From Paramacrobiotus metropolitanus (taxonomy: Eukaryota > Tardigrada > Eutardigrada > Parachela > Macrobiotidae), in assembly GCF_019649055.1 (NCBI RefSeq), contig NW_026570380.1, forward strand, positions 183,805-247,804: DNA of 64,000 nt, written 5' to 3'. Below the pieces are notes generated by a model. That model was not told the origin of the DNA. It did no database searches and saw only the letters and a list, made by a program, of their open reading frames with translations. The translations under genes were made by a program, and so were the position numbers. Shown piece after piece: positions 1 to 10,744 of this stretch. Each line of letters opens with the position of its first letter. Position 1 is the stretch's first letter.

Positions 1-452
1 AAGTGGAAGCGGCGGTGGCGGCCGGGATCAACTTCAGTTCCTGCGACAGAGTTTTAGGGCAAATGGGTCTGTGAGATCCCCAGGCCTGCAACAGTTTACC
101 GCAGCCAGAACACGAATACTGAGGCATAGTGATGGGTGCGTTATCCGATAAGTGACACAATTTGAGGAACCAGTATTGGAGAACTTACGAGAAATCTGCT
201 GGTGTGTCGCTGGATGTCTACGGGACAGCTGCCACCACACAGCCTCTGTAGAACAGCAATCTACCAGACTAGGTCCCGTAGCCACCCTCCATACTGAATG
301 ACGGGAAATTTGTCATTAAGGGGCAAAAATCACGAGCCCGATCGCAGTAAAATCATTAGCTGAGGTCCTTCTTCAGTTCATCCGCTCCTGTATTGCAAAC
401 GATGAAGGATTTATTAAAAATCAATGCCTCGTTTGTCATCTATCCAGCAGTG

Positions 453-512
453 CAGTTACATATTATTAAGCTGGTAAACATCTATGGTAAACAGTTACAT
501 ATTATTAAGCTG
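453..512. repeat. 21-bp direct repeat pair
   Basis: A 21-base segment beginning CAGTTACATATT at 453-473 is repeated exactly at 492-512, 39 bases later. The rest of 1-1793 holds no gene that I can support; its open frames are short and unlike known proteins. The repeat may be a small local duplication. Confidence 0.6.
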
Positions 513-982
513 CAAGACTTGGTACTACTTCAGTAAACTCTGATGGGTTTTTCCGGCTTTTCAGAGTCGTCGTTATGCTTTTCTTCGTGGGGACTGAATT
601 CAACCGGTGTGGGCGGTAAGCGCCAGCTTTTTTGCAGACCAGCTTCGCTGAGCTGTAGGGGAACGTGTCATGAAGCGGATGCGTTTTTGAAGTTTTCCCA
701 TTGCTGCCGGGATTTATAAAGATTTGGTGTGTTCGCTGGCTCCATTGCCCCACCGCTCTCAAAACCTCCGCCTAGGTTTCAAAACGATTTCCAACTTTAA
801 GTTCTGACGCCATAGCGGCTGATAGTCGTGAATATTTGATTTATCAAAAAAAGTAAAATGCCGGTACGGTCAGATTTTGTGTTTCTTGCACTAAAAGGTG
901 ACCTTCTGTAATTATTGGTTGCCATGTGGTGATAAATATACTGATTTAAACTGTTTTTGGTAGTTTTTTTGTGCGGGGAAAA

Positions 983-1036
983 ACTCTCGCGCGTAGCCAA
1001 AACTCATAGCGCGGGTGGCTCTCGCGCGTAGCCATT
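983..1036. repeat. Short GC-rich direct repeat in spacer
   Basis: The motif CTCTCGCGCGTAGCCA occurs at about 983 and again at about 1019, in an otherwise AT-leaning spacer. It is a local repeat with no recognised function. Confidence 0.5.
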
Positions 1037-1280
1037 TCGAATAAAAAACCCTAAGAACTTAAAAACCTAAACAAACTGTAATGTATGGCGTCACGAGATT
1101 TCCATATTGCCCATGGCAACGTGCTATAAGATTGTCTCGTCTTATTATTATTGCTGTTGTTGTCCTTTGTTTGTTGTATTCAGTTCACGATGAAATAAAG
1201 AGCAGATCGCTTTTCCACGTCGTGACACAAACCTACAACAACAAAAAAACCTAAGAAAATTAAAAATCTACTAAACCAAA

Positions 1281-1400
1281 ATGGTCCAAATCCGACTTAA
1301 GAAGCCCGAGTTTGGAAGTCCGAACTAAGAAGTCCAAGTTCAAAAGTTTGAGTGTGGTCGAAGTCCAAGTTTTAGTAGTCCAACTCAAAGTCCGAGCTTG
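1281..1400. repeat. Degenerate tandem repeat
   Basis: Degenerate units resembling AAGTCCGAGTTT or AAGTCCAAGTT repeat roughly eight times with varying spacing. No coding pattern is seen. It lies in the 1.8-kb spacer upstream of the sugar enzyme gene. Confidence 0.55.
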
Positions 1401-1793
1401 AGCGCGGGCCTGCTACCTGCTGCAAAATCTGCTTTACTTCATATCCTGTATCCTTAATGAAAGCACGACTAAAGTCAACTAAACAACAATAAACAACAAT
1501 TATTGAAGTCAAACACTTTTGATGCACGGCGAAGTTTCGTTGGGCACAATAATCGCTTTGGGGTATGTTGCTTGTAGGCTTTTCTTACGCAGTGCAGTTT
1601 CCCGGCTCTAGACCTAGCGGCTCTGCTTGGGTATGTAATTCAATTGCTCTTACCTAAGATAAACTGGAGGCTGTTGTTGTCATACAGTATAAATTTGACA
1701 CAGCGGTCCGCGTCAACAGCAGAAAGGTAGCTTTTGAATTTGCTTTTACATTTACAAAGCGTACGTAAGCCGTTTTCCGAAACGTAAGGTAAA

Positions 1794-3740
1794 ATGAAGT
1801 TCCTTGTGTATGGTGCTGATGGCTGGATAGGGGGACTGATTGCCGACATCCTGCGCAACGCAGGAGACAAAGTATTCAAAGGAAGTCGTGTATTATCCAT
1901 TGATGACGTACTTCTCGATCTGAAAACAACCGAGCCGCATTATGTTATCTGCAGCTTGGGTCGAACGTGGGGACCTGGTTACAATTCTATTGATTACCTG
2001 GAGCAGCCTGGCAAACTACCCGAAAACATTTTTGCGAATCTCACTGCACCCGTTTTGATCGCCCAGGCATCGGCGGCGCATCGTACTCCATCGTCGGTTC
2101 CCGTTCTTTACATAGGATCGGGTTGCATTTTTGAATATGACGACGAACATCCTCAAAAGAGCAACAAGTGCTTCACGGAAGCGGAGCCACCAAACTTCGT
2201 TGGATCTTCTTATTCCGTGGTGAAAGGTCAAACGGATTTAATAATGAAAAATTTTTCGCATGTGCTGAGCGCAAGAATCAGGATGCCAATTACTGAACAA
2301 AGCTCATCCAGGGACTTCATTACCAAGGTTCTGGGATATGAAAGAATAATATCCTCACCAAATTCCGTCTCCGTACTACCAGATATTCTACCTTTTCTTG
2401 TTGCATGTCTTCTTGACGGAAAACGTGGAACCATCAATGCAGTGAACCCCGGAGTTATTGAGCACGAAGAGATCGTACATATGTATGAGCAGATATCAAA
2501 TCGGCCGCACAAATACTCACTAATGACCATAGAACAACAAAACAAGCTTTTGTTGGCCCAAAGATCAAATAACTGTTTGAGTACGGAGCTATTCGATCAA
2601 TGGTTTGCTGAACTCCCTAAGCATTTGAAAGCGAAATACAAAGTTCCGGAAAAGCTGGCACCGGCAAAAGAGAGAATTCGACGCATCATTGCAATACGGG
2701 AATCTAAAGGTGTCGACACAGTGAATTCAAAAGTCATTTTGGTAACAGGTGGATGTGGGTTTATTGGGTCAAATTTCATCAACTATTGGAGCAAGCAATA
2801 TCCAGACGATATCATAGTGAATCTTGATTCTTTGCAGTTCAGCTCCAACCCCAAGAACATTGAAAACCCTGGCCATTTTAAATACCACTTTATTTATGGA
2901 AGTTTACTGGATGCTCCATTGGTTTCAAAACTTTTTCAAGATTTTGCATTTACACACGTAGTTCATTTTGCTGCAGCCAGCAATGTGGACCAGTCGTTCA
3001 GCCATCCGATGGATTGCACCAGTTCAAACGTTTTGGGCACCCATGTACTTCTGGAAGTTGTTCGTAAATGCAAAACCTTGCAGATTCTGGTGTATATTTC
3101 CACTGACGAAGTTTACGGTGAAATTGTGCAGGGATCAAGCTCAGAAACGTTTCCCTTTCTTCCAACTAACCCGTATGCGGCAAGTAAAGCATCTGCCGAA
3201 TGTCTCGTGATGTCTTATGGTAAATCGTATAACATACCATACATCATCACCAGGTGCAATAATGTCTACGGGCCTTATCAATACCCTGCTCAAGCAATAC
3301 CGAAGTTTGCTCTTCTTATTTTAAAGCAGCGCAAAATGCCAGTTCATGGGTCTGGACAGGCCGTAAGACGTTTTTTGCACGTCTTTGACAAATGTCGTGC
3401 ACTTGATCTTATAATTGAAAAAGGTCAAATTGGAGAGATTTACAACATTGGGACGCAAGACGAGGTGTCTATATTGCAAATTTGTTCATTGTTACTGCAG
3501 GAAGTCTTCAAAAAGGATGTGCACCTGCAAGATTGGATTGTTCATGTACCAGACAGGCCATATAATGACTGCCGATACGCAGTTGACTTTTCGAAGCTGA
3601 AAGCGTTGGGATGGGAACAGAGCATTGACTTCAAGGACGGATTTTCCGACACAGTAAATTGGTATAAGAACAACCAAGATCACTGGGGATCGAACGGACA
3701 TTTGGACGAAGCCTTCCGAACATCGGACCACATTTTCTAA
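1794..3740 (+). CDS. UDP-rhamnose synthase-like fusion: epimerase/reductase plus NDP-glucose 4,6-dehydratase
   Basis: This intronless 648-aa frame contains two Rossmann short-chain dehydrogenase domains. Residues 1-300 resemble UER1/RmlD-type 3,5-epimerase/4-reductases: the cofactor motif GADGWIGG is at 7-14, the segment GSGCIFEYDDEHP starts at 108, and the YxxxK catalytic pair is Y140/K144. Residues 312-648 resemble RmlB-type 4,6-dehydratases: GGCGFIG at 319-325, STDE at 436-439, and YAASK with Y461/K465. By family knowledge, such domains together convert NDP-glucose to NDP-rhamnose in the cytosol. Plant RHM enzymes carry the dehydratase first and the epimerase/reductase second; here the order is reversed. 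The ATG at 1794 starts directly at the beta strand before the cofactor loop. All key residues are present, so the gene looks functional. The sugar nucleotide (UDP or dTDP) cannot be read from the sequence. Confidence 0.93.
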   Translation: MKFLVYGADGWIGGLIADILRNAGDKVFKGSRVLSIDDVLLDLKTTEPHYVICSLGRTWGPGYNSIDYLEQPGKLPENIFANLTAPVLIAQASAAHRTPSSVPVLYIGSGCIFEYDDEHPQKSNKCFTEAEPPNFVGSSYSVVKGQTDLIMKNFSHVLSARIRMPITEQSSSRDFITKVLGYERIISSPNSVSVLPDILPFLVACLLDGKRGTINAVNPGVIEHEEIVHMYEQISNRPHKYSLMTIEQQNKLLLAQRSNNCLSTELFDQWFAELPKHLKAKYKVPEKLAPAKERIRRIIAIRESKGVDTVNSKVILVTGGCGFIGSNFINYWSKQYPDDIIVNLDSLQFSSNPKNIENPGHFKYHFIYGSLLDAPLVSKLFQDFAFTHVVHFAAASNVDQSFSHPMDCTSSNVLGTHVLLEVVRKCKTLQILVYISTDEVYGEIVQGSSSETFPFLPTNPYAASKASAECLVMSYGKSYNIPYIITRCNNVYGPYQYPAQAIPKFALLILKQRKMPVHGSGQAVRRFLHVFDKCRALDLIIEKGQIGEIYNIGTQDEVSILQICSLLLQEVFKKDVHLQDWIVHVPDRPYNDCRYAVDFSKLKALGWEQSIDFKDGFSDTVNWYKNNQDHWGSNGHLDEAFRTSDHIF

Positions 3741-4285
3741 TGCAGTTTTAGTTAAGCAGTAAATGGGTAAATGGTGGATAACAAACGAGTAAGATCGCGT
3801 CTTTTTGCCTCAGGCCATGAAAACGGATTTCTTGGAAAACCACATTTCTGAATCAAATAGCGTGCCACCGCATTTGGATTACAATTGAGGTGTCGTAAAC
3901 ATTTAGGCACTGCTTGTCGCCGCTTTTAAATTGCAGAGGTTCGCATTATTGGTAAGATCATGTTTGAAAACAATTAAAACAAAAGCAGTCCCCTTGTCAG
4001 AATTGTGATATAATCATATAGTTTATTGATAGCTTTTGAATCAAATGCAGATATTAGAGACCATATAATAACCCATCGATTTATACCAAAATGACCGATT
4101 TCAATATGAGTAATCGATGTAAAATATATATTTATTCTCGTATATAACAGCGAGCTTGTTTTAAAGCACAGCGGCGATGACATTAATAGCAAAAACACAA
4201 TCCGTTACACATTTTTCCCGCAAAAAACAATATTTCATGGAAAAATACGCTTTTAGCAGCTCAGAATAAAATCAGTAAAAAGGTG
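3741..4285. other. Spacer without recognisable gene
   Basis: About 545 AT-rich bases lie between the sugar gene stop and the first 247-bp element. Only short random open frames are present. No canonical AATAAA directly after the stop was recognised. Confidence 0.5.
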
Positions 4286-4532
4286 TGTAACGGAGGGACG
4301 CTCCGCCCTCCTGAGTAGCTATTCGCTGTTTCTGGGGATTTCCACCCCGCACATTGCTGCGCTGTTTTGACGGATCTGCAGCACAGTTGCACTGGCTGCA
4401 GAATCCTTCCTTGTTAGTCTGGTGTTTGCTGCGCCACGGTGCGCATTAGATTCGGCAATAAAGCCTCATCCGGGTTCACCGCTGTTTCGCTGTCGAGGAT
4501 ACGCGTGGCGCCCATACGGCCCCGCGTTATAG
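4286..4532. mobile_element. 247-bp non-autonomous transposable element, copy 1
   Basis: The element runs from TGTAACGGAGGG to CGCGTTATAG and is flanked by GTG on both sides (4283-4285 and 4533-4535), a 3-bp target duplication. A near-identical element of the same 247-bp length lies at 9104-9350. The ends form a short imperfect inverted repeat (TGTAACG against TATAACG). A GC-rich segment of about 200 bp lies inside. No protein of its own is evident. The superfamily is unassigned; 3-bp duplications occur in PIF/Harbinger and CACTA elements. Confidence 0.8.
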
Positions 4533-4654
4533 GTGAGATGCGGCATTCAATTTTAAATTTTGGATGTTGACATCCACGCGTTTCACAGCGATACTGCTTT
4601 CCGGAAACCGACGAAACAGGGCATTCATTCACTGAAAAGAAGGAGATGCTTCAT

Positions 4655-5142
4655 GATTATCTTTTTTCAAACAAGTACGAAATAGAGAATTCGATCTGGT
4701 TGCCGACGAAGTGATGGTTGTTCAATACCGCACCAAAAGAGACTACATGTACATTGCAACAAGTCGCAAGACGAACGTTGTTATTGCGGCCTTTACTACA
4801 GCCTGTGCGCGGTTACATCTGTTGAAATTCATGGAAATGGTCAGAGAACGACTGTTGTATCACGATACTGATGAACTGTTGCACTGCTGTTGTTACAAGT
4901 GCATTTCATTGGTACGCATGTCTTTTGGATTTACAGACAGCATTTTATACGTTCACAAGGATGATTTGCCTGATCCACCAACCGGGACCTGTCTGGGTCA
5001 TTTGTCGTCATCTTTAGGACCTGCTGAACACATTGATGAATTTGTGGCAATAAGAAGATTTAGTGCACTGTTAGCAGTTTCCAAAATGATTGGCCGGGGC
5101 GCACCGAAGGTCTTCCTATTTGAGCTCCAATGCTCTGCTTAA
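4655..5142 (+). pseudogene. Polinton-type DNA polymerase B fragment (palm region)
   Basis: The frame reads a conserved protein-primed family B polymerase stretch. A basic segment RKTNVVIAAFTTACARLHLL leads to the catalytic Asp-Thr-Asp of motif C (LLYHDTD), followed by an ILYVH and PPTGTCLGHLSS region. It aligns with the polymerase at 58940-59400. Inside motif C there is an insertion of about 20 codons (ELLHCCC...GFTDS), so the fragment is disrupted. The 65-bp intron that splits AA|FTTA in the full-length Polinton is absent here. It is a stray remnant of another element; no capsid genes flank it. Confidence 0.8.
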
Positions 5143-5479
5143 CTTCTGTCCGTTACGGAAGCTCTTATCAGGACGTCATCGCGGTCAGTCGGATGACGTC
5201 ATGGCTCTGTATTGCAGCTTTGTAATGCTTAACTTGTTTCCGTTGCGAAAGCTCAGGATCACACTCCCGGTATCAAACTCCATCAGCGACAGCCAAAAAT
5301 TCCGACAGGAGCCGACCATATAGCACAAAAATAGGGGAAAAAAGCGGACCATGTCCAGAAGGGAGAAATGGCTGTGACTTTCTCCATCAACAATAATATG
5401 CGAAACATTTTTAATAGGGCTGACACTTTTACTAAGGCTTTTTTAATAATCTTGACCTTCGCTGCGCTTCGGTCAACTA

Positions 5480-5636
5480 ATTCCGGAAATAATGTAGTAA
5501 TGTCCCCCATATCGGACACTACTACTTTCGTTCCAGCAACAATGTCCCCCATGCCGGACACCTTATTTCGTTCCGGCAATGATGTCCTTCATGCCGGATA
5601 TCAATAATTGCATTCCAGCGATAATGTCCCCTTGGT
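5480..5636. repeat. Tandem repeat, four units of about 43 bp
   Basis: Four degenerate units share the core AATGTCCCCCATGCCGGACA with TTCGTTCCGGCAA between them. Unit length is about 40-45 bases. It lies downstream of the polymerase fragment. No function is visible. Confidence 0.7.
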
Positions 5637-5662
5637 GACCATGGCCCCTCAGTTCTTTTTGA

Positions 5663-5741
5663 CCGTTAACGTAGTGGTAGCGGTGGTACCAGCGGTAGCG
5701 GTGGTACCAGTGGTAGCGGTGGCGTTAACGTAGTGGTAGCA
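5663..5741. repeat. GGTAGC/GGTACC minisatellite
   Basis: Short units of the form GTGGTAGCGGTGGTACCAGC repeat here, bounded on both sides by GTTAACGTAGTGGTAGC. It is a simple minisatellite. Confidence 0.7.
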
Positions 5742-8030
5742 GTTTTTCATAGGCACCGATTCACCTTAAAATCAGCTTTTCGTTGTAGGTCCGCCATGCC
5801 GCCGTTAACCCTTCCTCCATTCTGGCGAAAGGGTTAACGTTTTGGTGGTGGTGGCAGGGGGGACACAGCAAAAATGTCCGGGTGGACAGGGGGTGGGGGG
5901 GCATTTTTACTGGTCACACATGTTGAACGATATGAGTGATAAAAATACAGAGAATGGTTGTCATGTGTTAGAAGCTTTGTTATAGCAACACGGAAATGGA
6001 TAAACTACTGGCGACGGTGTGTTGATAATGATATCTCAGACCCTTGTCACCCAGGATCAACAGACCCCAGTGGTCAAACCACTGCAAGTAAAACTCACTG
6101 GAATTACACCGGAATTACTTACTGGAATTAAAAGTGGCGCGAAAAAGAAGAGTTTCAGGACCGCTTAGCTACCGGCTAAAGAAGAAAGTGTCCTTCACGG
6201 AAGAGACAGAAGGATGGGGAACACCTAGAACGTGGCGGCGATACATGGTGCATGTACGAAACAGTCCTACTCGACGATTGGATTACCAAAGAACTGATTT
6301 CGAATTGCGTCTTTGTGGGCCAAAGAAATCCGAAAAGCGATGGTACAACTACTGAAGAAGAGACGGTACAAGGACCGTATGAACTGTCTTTATCACCGTT
6401 CAAAGTGGCACAAATGATGAGAGATAAATGAAGCCGAAGTTATCGCGCATCAACCAAAGAAAAAGGCCGAATTAGAGGTCGTCTCAGTAGATCGCTTGAA
6501 GCACTGGGATCCACCTTTACCAACTACCGAAAATGAATTACCGGATAAAGCGTCAGAGCGTGGCCGTCAAAGTGATGTGTGGCCTCAAAGGTCACCGGTC
6601 CTAAACAAGGAGGAAGACAGAAGGGCACGCCCTCTGCTACTTGAAACAGCGAAAGAGGAAAGCGAAGAGATCCGAAATAGAAAAAGGAAGACCTTGGAAA
6701 GAGTAAAAGGATTTTGAAACGGTAGTAACAGTTAAACTGAACTAACTAGGGAAGTGCACCGCTGCAGGCTAGCACTAAAAGACCGAAGCGAAGCTAGAAA
6801 TTTCCGTAAGATTGTCCATTCTGAACAAAATCTAATCACGTGTTACGAATTTTGGTCATAGTTTAGATTTACATATTTTTAGTTAACATTAAAATCCGCT
6901 GCCTGTATTTTGCAGTCAGAATGGTTTGCCAACAGCCTCAGAACGAAAGTTTACAGTAGAGCATTTCAGGGAAGAAGATCGACAAATATTTCACAGATAA
7001 AACAGGTCCACGTACAGAGCTCAAACAGAGAAAAATTATCAAGTTAGTTTAGTTTAGGTACAATAATTATTGTACTTCTTCATAAGGAGTTTGCAGAAAA
7101 ATACTTATACTAATTACTTAACTATGGAGTACAACTTAACTATGGGGTACTTTTAAAATCATAAATCTTATTCCGCCCGTAAATAAACATATTGACCCAT
7201 TTGAGTGAAGTATGCCGGTCGCTGATACTAAATTTCGTACACAAAACATTTAGTTTCTTTTCTCAGAAAAGATTTTTTGGCACCAAAATTCTCCCTTTCA
7301 ACTTTCCACCCGACACTCTTTTATCATTGCTGACCCACGTTTTTATCAGATGTCATCATTCGACTAAGTGAACCAAGTGAATCAAAATATTATGCTAACT
7401 TTGGCAATGTGTGATTCGGAAAAAATTTGCAAAAATATAGTTGTGTATAGGTTAACAGCACCTGGCAAAGCCTAGCAAAAATTATGCTCTTTAAGGTACA
7501 ATCAGTAGCCTAATGCCGTAGCAAAAGTTTCGCTCATGCAATTCTAAGCATAAGAGACACTAATTAATCACTACAGTAAAACAATCAATAAGCAAAGTCA
7601 ATAAATCACAACGATTTTCATAAAAAAAAATCACCAAGAACTGGAAACGGGCCGCCTACAATGTAAAAAAAACCGGTTTTCCACTTTTACAGAATTCGAA
7701 AATCCCAAATTTTTACAATTCTGCTTTGTTTTAGTAATCACAGAGCAGTGAAAGACACACATACTTTTCAAAATATGTGGGCAAAACCGTCTTCCTGCTG
7801 CTGCCGCCACCCGACTGGAATTTTACGTTGCGGCTCAACATGGTGATTATGTACCGCGCCAGATTTTACCATATGTACTGCCATAAATTTAACCATATGT
7901 ACTCACATTCGAGCCGGGCAGCGGCAGCAGCGCCGGGAACCGGTTTTCACCCCTGTATAGGTTCACACAAATATAAGGTTTCTGCTGTAACTTAGGGCGT
8001 GAGCAGCGTGACCGACGGACAGATTACTGC
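5742..8030. other. Long non-coding stretch with decayed open frames
   Basis: No protein family was recognised. Two adjacent plus-strand frames at 6134-6355 and 6496-6717 are basic and charged and could be remnants of a retroelement polyprotein, but no diagnostic motif is visible. The sequence from 6750 to 7770 is AT-rich and empty. A segment at 6748-6796 is shared with 9641-9694. Confidence 0.4.
6748..6796. repeat. Dispersed 50-bp repeat, copy 1
   Basis: The segment running from GGAAGTGCACCGCTG to GACCGAAGCGAAGCTAG recurs at 9641-9694 with a few mismatches. It may be a terminal fragment of a small element. Its identity is unknown. Confidence 0.6.
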
Positions 8031-8528
8031 GTGACCGACATGACCGACAAAAATTCCTGTTATCTTGAACATAGAGGACCTTCGCTTCGCTTCGGTCGAC
8101 AAGCTGGAAATTTAACAAAAGTGAAAAATGAAAAAAGGTCACGGCGTGATGCTGCTATAGACGTAGAGAATGACCTTTCCAGGAACCGACAGAATGGTTT
8201 TATCGTAGCCAAATATCATTCGAAACAAAGTTCCGAACGACTCACTGCTACCATTAACGATCATGGCTTGACAAGAACGCAACAAATCGAAGCGATATAT
8301 ACGAAAGCCGATAAACCGAACCGCGAAACAGCTGACGCTATTGAGCAACGTGAGGTCCAGAAGGTGAAACCGACTCCCACGGATATGTCGTCTCAGAAAG
8401 GTGAAATCAAAAACGCCGCTGACAAGGAACTCTGTAATCGGATACTGTGTTGTCGAGTCAACTTGGCACTTTTTCATGCAATGAGTGATATGCTAATCAG
8501 ATACGACTCACTGTACAAAAAGGTATAA
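8031..8528 (+). CDS. Unrecognised 165-aa open frame, doubtful
   Basis: This charged frame contains many Lys, Arg, Gln and Glu residues and no signal peptide or membrane segment. No family was recognised. Its last 80 bases overlap a short inverted-repeat element at 8449-8544, which argues against a conserved gene. It could be a retroelement remnant or chance. Confidence 0.2.
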   Translation: MTDMTDKNSCYLEHRGPSLRFGRQAGNLTKVKNEKRSRRDAAIDVENDLSRNRQNGFIVAKYHSKQSSERLTATINDHGLTRTQQIEAIYTKADKPNRETADAIEQREVQKVKPTPTDMSSQKGEIKNAADKELCNRILCCRVNLALFHAMSDMLIRYDSLYKKV

Positions 8529-8544
8529 AAGTTGACTCGACAAC
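8449..8544. repeat. 96-bp element with 16-bp perfect inverted repeats
   Basis: GTTGTCGAGTCAACTT at 8449-8464 is matched exactly in inverse by 8529-8544, with 64 bases between. The arrangement resembles a tiny MITE or foldback. No clear target duplication was found. Confidence 0.7.
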
Positions 8545-8754
8545 CCAGTAACTAAAGGACGCGAAAATATTAACCCGAAAATTAGATTCAACTGTGTTCA
8601 GTAGTACTTAAACAGTTCTAAGATTCAATCGCTATTTCGGACGTTAGTAAAGCGACGCAGAGAAAATGGGTTTAGAAATGCATGACATATGAAATTTTTG
8701 TCTCCCGGTAAATGACATCCAAAAATCTACGGTTTTTAGTGTGGTAACATTACC

Positions 8755-9100
8755 AACAATACCTTCCAATTAAGTCGGGACGATACTGAGCACGCTCCCA
8801 CTTCTGAAGATTGCTTTTAATTTCCGGCCACTGCGGATTGCAAGTAAAGGTGATGAACATGTCCGGCTTTCCGTACCTCCTGACAATAGACATTGCATCC
8901 TGGTAGTTCTGTTGCACATTACTTCCGATGAATGTTGATAGCAGAACAACTTCTTTTCCAGCAGCCACGTTGTTGTCGGCCGCAATGCTGTTTATAGGAT
9001 CCAGCAGTTCCGCATACGATTCAGTTCGCAGGTGTTTTTGATTCATCCGAATAAACTGCAAACGGCAACCTTCTACCTTCACGTAGGCATCAACAATATG
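8755..9100 (-). pseudogene. Helitron Rep N-terminal domain fragment, downstream part
   Basis: The minus strand encodes a stretch characteristic of Helitron_like_N: VDAYVKVEG, then FIRMNQKHLR, NVQQNYQDAMSIVRRYGKP and FITFTCNPQWPEI. In the family this domain precedes the HUH rolling-circle nuclease. The nuclease and helicase are not present downstream (below 8750). The frame is interrupted upstream by the 247-bp element at 9104-9350. It is a dead fragment. Confidence 0.88.
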
Positions 9101-9103
9101 TAT

Positions 9104-9350
9104 TGTAACGGAGGGACGCTCCGCCCTCCTGAGTAGCTATTCGCTGTTTCTGGGGATTTCCAACCCGCACATTGCTGCGCTGTTTTGACGGATCTGCAGC
9201 ACAGTTTCACTGGCTGCAGGATCCTTCCTTGTTAGTCTGGTGTTTGCTGCGCCACGGTGCGCATTAGATTCGGCAATAAAGCCTCATCCGGGTTCACCGC
9301 TGTTTCGCTGTCGAGGATACGCGTGGCGTCCATACGGCCCCGCGTTATAG
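9104..9350. mobile_element. 247-bp non-autonomous transposable element, copy 2, inside Helitron Rep
   Basis: This has the same ends and length as the copy at 4286-4532, flanked by TAT on both sides (9101-9103 and 9351-9353). It sits between the Helitron codons for ...FLQY and IVDAYVKVEG. The insertion point is therefore defined exactly by interrupted protein homology, and the 3-bp target duplication is independently confirmed. Confidence 0.88.
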
Positions 9351-9353
9351 TAT

Positions 9354-9660
9354 ACTGCAGAAAAAGTTTTTCCCGACGCATGCAGCAAACTAAAAATAGG
9401 GCGCACAGCAAAAAGATATGAGTAGAACTGCAGCTGTGCGACATGAACGCGGGGCTGTCCTGTGCTGTGGATCGTGCGCTATTTCTGGATGCCAGCCGAA
9501 TTCTCCTCTCGGAAATAGAAGCGGATACACCATGGGGTCACAATGTGGACTAAGCGGTGATATCCGAGACCGGAGGCCCTCTTTAGGATATATCACAATA
9601 TCGCGGTCAGCGGGCGGCTCACCGTTAGGTGCAATAAATACTAGGAAAGTGCACCGCTGT
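9354..9660 (-). pseudogene. Helitron Rep N-terminal domain fragment, middle part
   Basis: The minus strand encodes RDIVIYPKEGLRSRI, then DPMVYPLLFPRGEFGWHPEI, the hallmark YPLLFP.G..GWH motif of the Helitron N-terminal domain. It is followed after a frameshift by REKLFLQY, which is continuous across the 247-bp insertion with the fragment at 8755-9100. Stops and frameshifts make it non-functional. Confidence 0.85.
9593..9645. repeat. 53-bp direct repeat, left copy
   Basis: The segment encoding the Helitron peptide FIAPNGEPPADRDIVIY (on minus) occurs here and again at about 10747-10799 with one or two differences. The two copies bracket about 1.1 kb of unrelated sequence, including a MITE. Confidence 0.75.
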
Positions 9661-10052
9661 TCGCTAGCACTGAAAGACCGAAGCGAAGCTAGCACTATAT
9701 AGAGAAATATCTAGAATTGAATTAAACCTAACCACGGTAAGAATTGTGAAGAACTGAGCAATTATTCCTTTTAGTGACTGTACTGTGTGTAACAATGAAT
9801 GGTAGAAGACTGCATAGGAGATACTTCAATAGATGCATTAAAGATACGATCATACGAGTATTTTATGAGATGATTTATGACATTTACGAACGAATTATAT
9901 ATGCTTAATTAAAACAGCTGGCGCAGGTGGTCTAGTTTTCTTTTCTTTTGAGCGGTAGTAATTTTCTGCTTACTAAACTGCAGAAGATTCAAGGAAAAAA
10001 CTGGCTTTATCGCCAATCAACCCCATGTTAGCATGCGGGAAAAGCCGACATA

Positions 10053-10637
10053 CAGCCCTGCTCCACCACGCGCGGGCGGTTGTACAAAATTAATCTAAAA
10101 AACTTTTGTGTTTTTTTAGGTTTTCCTCTTCAAACTTTGGTGTTGGTAACTGTTGAAGGGGCAATTAAGAGGAAAGGGTAGGGGTCATTTTTTACCATGC
10201 GTATACCTGAAACTATACAACCTGCACCCAGCAATATCTTCGTGTGAGCTTTTAGGGAAACTCTTAAATGATTCTAGAGGTGTACGGTAGGGGTTAGCAA
10301 AAAAACTTCTTGCCCGAACTGTGCTCGAGGTGACCGAAGAACGTGTTGGTCCCATAGACTTGCGTGTTAAACGGTATTCAATTTTGGATTATGGCAGCAA
10401 CAGAGTATATAAGTAGCCATGGAAGAAGAGTTGCTTTCTTTAAGGTCTCCTCTAGTTTTGATCCCACCGTAATTTCAAGCACGCTTTCAGCGTGAAAAAA
10501 TGTAAATACAGGAGATTTTGGACATAATATACGGTATTCGTGTGCAAATTAAAGGTTTGTTAATTTGCCGACAGGGGACCTATGGCAACTTCTGGGAGAG
10601 ACTGCCCGTGTTTGGTCACTTTGGTGGAGCAGGGCTG
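10053..10637. mobile_element. MITE with perfect inverted repeat ends, TA-flanked
   Basis: CAGCCCTGCTCCACCA at the left end is exactly matched in inverse at the right end. Both ends are flanked by TA, so the paired region including TA spans 10051-10639. A TA duplication and CAG termini suggest a Tc1/mariner-type derivative; hAT-like ends are an alternative. No transposase is encoded. A TATATAAG motif occurs inside, at about 10406. Confidence 0.75.
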
Positions 10638-10744
10638 TAGATAAGTCGATTTAGAGAAGCCGACATAGTTTATATACGTAAAGTGCTATAAATAAGCAAG
10701 TACTGTGTAGTGTGTATTATAGAACATACTTTAATTATACGTAA

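Noticed and set aside
5480-5741. CRISPR array
   Set aside because: The repeats are degenerate and contiguous, without unique spacers, and the genome is eukaryotic.
8031-8528. Confident protein-coding gene
   Set aside because: It is open but has no motif and runs into a 96-bp inverted-repeat element; kept only as a doubtful feature.
10053-10637. hAT-type MITE
   Set aside because: The CAG ends would allow it, but no 8-bp target duplication is present; TA flanks favour a Tc1/mariner-type origin.
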